Notes under the pieces: model-generated | The model's input: the letters and a program-made list of their open reading frames with translations, nothing else | Databases searched by the model: none | Told to the model about the DNA's origin: nothing | NCBI GenBank assembly: GCA_029783825.1 | Contig: JAREIK010001468.1 | Span: forward strand, 558,001-622,000 | Direction: 5' to 3' | DNA: 64,000 bases | Origin: Sapria himalayana | Taxonomy: Eukaryota > Streptophyta > Magnoliopsida > Malpighiales > Rafflesiaceae | Program-made: the position numbers and the translations under genes | Part shown: in pieces, positions 60,169 through 64,000 of the stretch | Layout: every line of letters starts with the position of its first letter | Numbering within the stretch: the stretch's first letter is position 1

Positions 60169-62696
60169 ATGTGTGTGTGTGGGTGTGTGTGGGTGTGTAT
60201 GGACGCATGAATATGTATATACCCGCATGGGGGGTGCGGGGAGTGAGCACGTCGCCAACATTTCAAAAGAAAAGTCATGAAATTTCGTATTATTTTTTAA
60301 AAAAATACTTTTTGTTTTTTTTTTTTAAATTACTACTTTAGATTTTCTTAGAATATTTTTAAAAAAATACATATATTAAAAAAAATTAGCATCACATAAT
60401 TATTTCTAATACAATTATATAATAAAGTAATGTTATATTAATGCAAATAAAAATAAAAATTCCCAAAATATGACTTGTTCTACTAGCTACAACCACATAT
60501 AGGCAATTTTAAAATAGAAGAAAAATTATTTTTTATTAATGTAAATATCAAAAATTAGATAAATAATTTTCATAGCTTATTTGTATGGGTAAAAAATGAT
60601 ATCGAAATAAATTTATTTTGAAGAGTCTAGAAAATAATTAATTTTAATTACTTGATTATTTAAACTGAGTAAAATTTTAATTTCTTTTGGGTTGAGAATT
60701 GATGTAGTAATTCATTGAGTTAATTGAAAAAAATAAAATAAATATAGTCGAACATGAATGCTCGGGGGTCCATCCTAGCATGATTTTGCATCTTGGCATG
60801 GACCTGATCATGCTCGAGCCCATCCTGGCAGAGCGACCCAAGGGTTAGACCCATACACCTAAGTCTGGGTCCGGGTGCATCATTAATGTCTAGGCCGCTG
60901 GTCTGGAAAGGAATGACCACGCCAACCCGAATTCCTACCCTATACTTTCGATTCCATTTTATTGTTTTTAGTTAATTTTTTTTAATTTATAGTTATTTAT
61001 CATAATTATTTATTTAAAAGTTTTCATATTTCAATGTTATTCTAAGATGATATTTAACATATTTAGAATGATAATATATATCACTCATTTTGTGAAATTT
61101 TAAATTAATAATTACATTTAAGATAAATAAATGATAATAATTAATAAATATTTATTAGGAGCGACATTACACAAATATTAACACTCCAACTCATTAGAAT
61201 TCCAAAACAAAAAACGTTTAAGAGAGAACAATACTATGATGATGTCATGTCTTTGTACGATGAAAAGTATATTCTTACAATGATGACAATAAAGATGTCA
61301 ACCAGGCAGGGCTAGCCCGGCCCGGCACGAGGCACGACAAGAATCAGCCGTGCATGGGCCAGCACGGCATGGGAATTTCCCGTGCCCGTGCCCATCCCGT
61401 GCCTGTCCATGGCACCAACCGTGTCGTGTCGCATCGTGCCGTGACCAACTGAGCCCAGTGCTGTGCTTGGCCCGGCACCTTGGCACAAGCCGATAAACTA
61501 CCCCAACGGCAGAAGTTGAGTTCCATGGGTGAAGAAGAATCGCAGCGGCACGGCAGTATGACGGAGCGCTGCCAAAACCCTAATTTTTTTTTTAAATTAG
61601 GGTTTTGGCCCGACCAGGCCGAGCACGACGGATTCGTGCCGCTGGCCTGTGTCGAGCTGATCTCCACAAAACCGTGCCAGGCCAGACACGGCACGATACA
61701 GTAACCGTGCCGTGCTTGGCCCGACATGGAAGAAAGGCCGAGCCGGCACGGCACGGCCCGTTTGACACCTCTAGATGACAAGTCTCATGTTCGAAACTCA
61801 TCAGATGTAGTCTCTCTAATTTTCAAAAATAAGACTGTCGTGATATTAAAATCTACTAGACTACAAATTAACTGAGGACCTTGTGCACCGAGCATGAGCT
61901 CCAATAATTATTTATAAAAAAAATATTAAAAATGAGTAATATTAAAAAAGGTCCATCTTTCAAGGACCTTCTTAAGCTTTAGTCGATGGGTACTTGTTGA
62001 TTTGTGGATACATTACTTGCAATCTTATCTATCTGTGTCATATCGTAACCCCCTAGTGATCATCGATTCAATAACGTGCGGTTACATTTGTCTTGAAAAT
62101 TTGGTCCTAACAACTCCAATCATTGAAAATTTTGATTTTTATTCAATTTTGTAATTTTTAAATTCTATGGGCTTCAGCCAGGCAGAGAAGCAGAGAGTTT
62201 GCAAATTTAAATTTTAGATTTTTTATGCAACATTATCGAAATTTTCGAAGTGATATTTATGATTTTATATGTGCAATATTATTGATCCATGTCTTTTATT
62301 GTGCCGCAACATTTTTTAAAAAATAATACACGTTCATCACATCACCCCTTTGCCCTACATCAAATGAAAGCGCATTTTGATAATAAAAACGCATAGAAGA
62401 GTATATGATGTGACACAGTTAATAATATACTCATCAGAAATGATAGAAGCAATCTCTGACCTAAATTTCTTCCTCAAGAAAAGCGTCTCGAGAAGAACAG
62501 TAAATGGGATTATGGCTAATTTTGTCATCTGAAATCAAAAAAGCAAATTAAGTCGATGATGCTCAAATTTGGTACCAAATAACATTGCAGGTCACCACTA
62601 ATCAAATGCTCAAAATTGGCATTTATATATGTGTGTGTGTGCGTGCTTATGTGTGTGTGCGTGCGCGTGTGTCTATGTATATACATACCAAGCATT

Positions 62697-62730
<34 letters not shown>

Positions 62731-63016
62731 ACTGAAAATAAAGTTGAGAAGGATGATGAGAGTTAAAACAAGACATCAGATTAGTTTATCATATGAACAA
62801 AAAAGGCAAAAAAAAAAAAAAAAAAAAAAACCTGATAAAAACCAACAGAGTTGAAACCGAGGCTAAGATTCAAGAGCCCGATTGAAATTCCATTTAATAT
62901 GCCGAATCCCATCACAGCTCTTGGATCAAAGGGCTTGTGTTCGAATAATTTCATCCACAGCGCCACGTGAAGCGAACAAAACGTGACCAGAAGATGCCAG
63001 CTTGTGAGTGTTGTAG
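58233..63016 (-). CDS. UXT: UDP-xylose transporter-type nucleotide-sugar transporter, 5'-partial, 6 exons in window
   Basis: Exons 62832-63016, 62461-62528, 59936-60068, 59307-59468, 58448-58720 and 58233-58349 splice in frame to 311 residues. They match Arabidopsis UXT family proteins almost throughout: LTSWHLLVTFCSLHVALWMK, FDPRAVMGFGILNGISIGLL, GVGIATVTDLQLNVLGSILS, MTNTIQKKFKVSSTQLLYQS and GKTSPVTYQVLGHLKTCLVL. These are antiporters of the TPT/NST (DMT) group that carry UDP-xylose into Golgi/ER for xylan, xyloglucan and glycoprotein synthesis; the substrate is inferred by homology. About eight or nine of the usual ten membrane segments are present. Roughly 40 N-terminal residues lie beyond the window edge. 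The hydrophilic tail ends VPWNSNKDLLA. No frame damage is seen. Confidence 0.95.
58448..58720 (-). CDS. UXT: UXT exon, 273 nt
   Basis: Acceptor gatgcag, FFIVLSCLISVSVNFSTFLV to PADSPPTLTQ, donor CAG|gtgatc. Holds the last membrane segments, including YQVLGHLKTCLVLAFGYVLL. Confidence 0.96.
58744..59215 (-). repeat. 31-bp minisatellite, about 15 units, UXT intron
   Basis: Head-to-tail units of (AC)n, ATATATATGATATGATATATG. It has two sub-types (gatatgatatatg, then ttatatgatatatg farther right) and then (CA)n at 59215-59265. It fills most of the 586-bp intron 58721-59306. Long Cys/His/Tyr-rich frames across it are artefacts. Confidence 0.95.
59307..59468 (-). CDS. UXT: UXT exon, 162 nt
   Basis: Acceptor tgaag, MTNTIQKKFKVSSTQLLYQS to FAFQYTPQVL, donor CTG|gtgagt. 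Confidence 0.96.
59640..59835 (-). repeat. GC-richer insert with perfect hairpin in a UXT intron
   Basis: 59724-59755 has 14-bp perfect arms (AAGGCCCATAATAC / GTATTATGGGCCTT) around a 4-base loop. gccgagggagaatatgggat (59647) and gccgaaggataatatgggat (59794) are direct repeats flanking it. It lies within the 467-bp intron 59469-59935. Confidence 0.85.
59838..59912 (-). repeat. (A9TT)n minisatellite near the acceptor side of the UXT intron
   Basis: Six or seven units of A8-10 followed by TT. On the gene strand these give T-rich runs within 100 bp of the donor ATA|gtatcc. Confidence 0.85.
59936..60068 (-). CDS. UXT: UXT exon, 133 nt
   Basis: Acceptor ttggcag completes Ser, then RNIQLSLGLLLFGVGIATVT through VVTTCVAQI, donor ATA|gtatcc. 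Confidence 0.95.
60135..60205 (-). repeat. (GT)n/(GGGT)n tract
   Basis: Compound GT-rich microsatellite in the 2.4-kb UXT intron (60069-62460). Confidence 0.85.
60206..61281. other. UXT intron filler
   Basis: AT-rich. A GC-richer patch at 60755-60925 (ctcgggggtccatcctagca) may be another repeat; I could not assign it. Confidence 0.4.
61290..61773 (+). mobile_element. hAT-type MITE, family A, with target duplication
   Basis: The left end TAAAGATGTCAACCAGGC and right end GCCCGTTTGACACCTCTA are inverted. A perfect 8-bp GATGACAA flanks it (61282-61289 and 61774-61781). 484 bp, rich in GGCACG words, with an internal CCCTAATTTTTTTTTAAATT palindrome around 61577-61605. It lies in the UXT intron. 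Confidence 0.93.
61774..61910 (+). mobile_element. SINE copy interrupted or abutted by a MITE
   Basis: aagtctcatgttcgaaactc (a box B), ctctctaattttcaaaaata, agactgtcgtgatattaaaa and accttgtgcaccgagcatga follow SINE order. The family A target site overlaps the SINE head. Confidence 0.7.
62461..62528 (-). CDS. UXT: UXT exon, 68 nt
   Basis: Acceptor tttcag, MTKLAIIPFTVLLETLFLRK then KF plus two bases of Ser, donor AG|gtcaga. Too short for an ORF scan; found from the known MTKLAIIP motif. Confidence 0.95.
62626..62729. repeat. (GT)n-rich tract in a UXT intron region
   Basis: Two GT-rich runs (62626-62674 and 62699-62728) in the same 2.4-kb/0.3-kb intron region. The second lies in the 303-bp intron 62529-62831, which ends with an A-run at 62806-62830. 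Confidence 0.8.
62832..63016 (-). CDS. UXT: UXT exon (first in window)
   Basis: Acceptor gatgcag, then CT completing a split Ala/Thr-type codon, TTLTSWHLLV through LLNLSLGFNSVGFYQ, donor CAG|gttttt. Covers the second and third membrane segments. Confidence 0.95.
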
Positions 63017-63154
63017 CTGCATCATTGCCAGTGCCACAGATGAAGGATAATGCAAACAAAGATTAACAGTGTGAATTTTGTTCTACCACAATCAAATACC
63101 TCAGGTCCAAACAATCATTACATTTTGTGTACCCAATGTAAATACCAGAATTCT

Positions 63155-63172
63155 ACACACACACACACATAC

Positions 63173-63205
<33 letters not shown>

Positions 63206-63770
63206 ATTGTGTGTGCAAGTGCGTGAGTGCAAGTGTGAGTATGAGTGTGAGTATGAGTGTGAGAGTGAGTGTGAGTGTGAGTATGAGTATGAGTGTGAGA
63301 GTGAGTGTGTGCGCGAGTGTGTGAGTGCGTGTGCATGGGTGTGAGTGCAAGTGTGAGTGCACGGATGTGAGTGCAAGTGTGCGAGTGTGTGAGTGCGAGT
63401 GTGTGAGTGTGAGTGTGTGTGCATGGGTGCGAGTGCGAGTGTGAGGGCGTGTGCATGGGTGTGAGTGCAAGTGTGTGAGTGTGTGCACGAGTGAATGCAA
63501 GTGTGTGAAAGTGCGCACGAGTGTGAGTGCAAGTGTGTGAGTGTGCGCATGAGTGTGAGCACATGTGTGTGAGTATGAGTGTGTGTGCTCGAATGTGTGA
63601 GTGCGAGCGTGTGTGCATGGGTGTGAGTGTGTTAGTGCGAGTGTGTGAGTGTGCGCATGAGTGTGAGTGCAAGTGTGAGTGCGAGTGTGTGCGTGCGAAT
63701 GTGTGAGTGCGAGTGTGTGTGTGTGTGTGTGTTAGTGAAAGTGTGTGTGCCAGTGTGTGAGTGTGTATTA
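63155..63770 (-). repeat. About 600-bp GAGTGTGAGTGC satellite in the upstream UXT intron
   Basis: Head-to-tail degenerate units of GTGTGAGTGCGAGTGTGTGA type with (CA)n, (CATA)n and (TA)n at the left end. On the minus strand it gives Thr/His-rich artefact frames. Confidence 0.93.
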
Positions 63771-64000
63771 TTGAAAATAAAAAGACAATCACGACATGTT
63801 AATAAATCAAACCTTCATAAATACACCAAGATGGGCCGTGTCTCTCTCTTTCATTAACAAATCTAATTATCCTGAGAGTCATATATTCTTAATCTTTTAA
63901 TTACTCTTAAAAAAACAAATAAGTTGTAGTAGTCTACCATTGTATCCGATACCTACATATTCACGTATCACTCCTGTTTTCTCTACCCCTTGATCGATAG
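63771..64000. other. Window edge, part of the upstream UXT intron
   Basis: No exon seen here; the N-terminal UXT exon is not in the window. Confidence 0.6.

Noticed and set aside
63101..63792. Thr/His/Ser-rich frames of 121-224 codons on the minus strand
   Set aside because: Satellite translation in several frames; no family resemblance.

Overview
The window is nuclear DNA of a flowering plant. Evidence: spliced genes of plant-specific families, GT..AG introns, Ty1/copia and Ty3/gypsy relics, hAT-type MITEs and a tRNA-type SINE. A monocot with large AT-rich introns is my guess, but the sequence does not prove it. No bacterial, organellar, CRISPR, rRNA or canonical tRNA features were seen. 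Layout: 1-2.1 kb is a decayed Ty3/gypsy pol. 2.2-7.6 kb holds MITEs, a long GT-rich satellite and an unassigned GC-richer stretch with one weak candidate exon at 5718-5818. 8108-47307 (minus strand) is one nine-exon gene of 742 codons for a plant Pol-beta-type nucleotidyltransferase of the PAP/OAS1 substrate-binding family. It spans 39.2 kb because intron 6 is about 23.0 kb and intron 1 about 12.1 kb. All exon phases join cleanly and the catalytic aspartates are present. 49.0-52.1 kb and 54.1-57.9 kb are two decayed minus-strand Ty1/copia elements. 58233 to beyond 63016 (minus strand) is a UDP-xylose-transporter-type nucleotide-sugar transporter (UXT, TPT/NST branch of the DMT superfamily). 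Six exons are in the window and the N-terminal exon lies past the right edge. The introns of the two genes carry most of the interest. At least four unrelated MITE families have matching 8-bp target-site duplications, which points to hAT transposases: A (GC-rich, TAGAGGTGTC ends), B (AAGAAGCACGGACACGG ends), C (GATATATCGG-rich, CAATGATAAAA ends) and D (GGCGC-rich, CATAGTT ends). There is also a long fold-back element, a third copia with a well-preserved primer-binding site, a dispersed tRNA-type SINE, and a tandem array of the SINE tail that fills intron 2. Each array unit resembles the intron's own 5' splice site. The two genes look functionally independent: one is a probable RNA-modifying nucleotidyltransferase, the other a Golgi/ER membrane carrier. 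No new enzymatic system was found. The novelty lies in the gene architecture and repeat biology.
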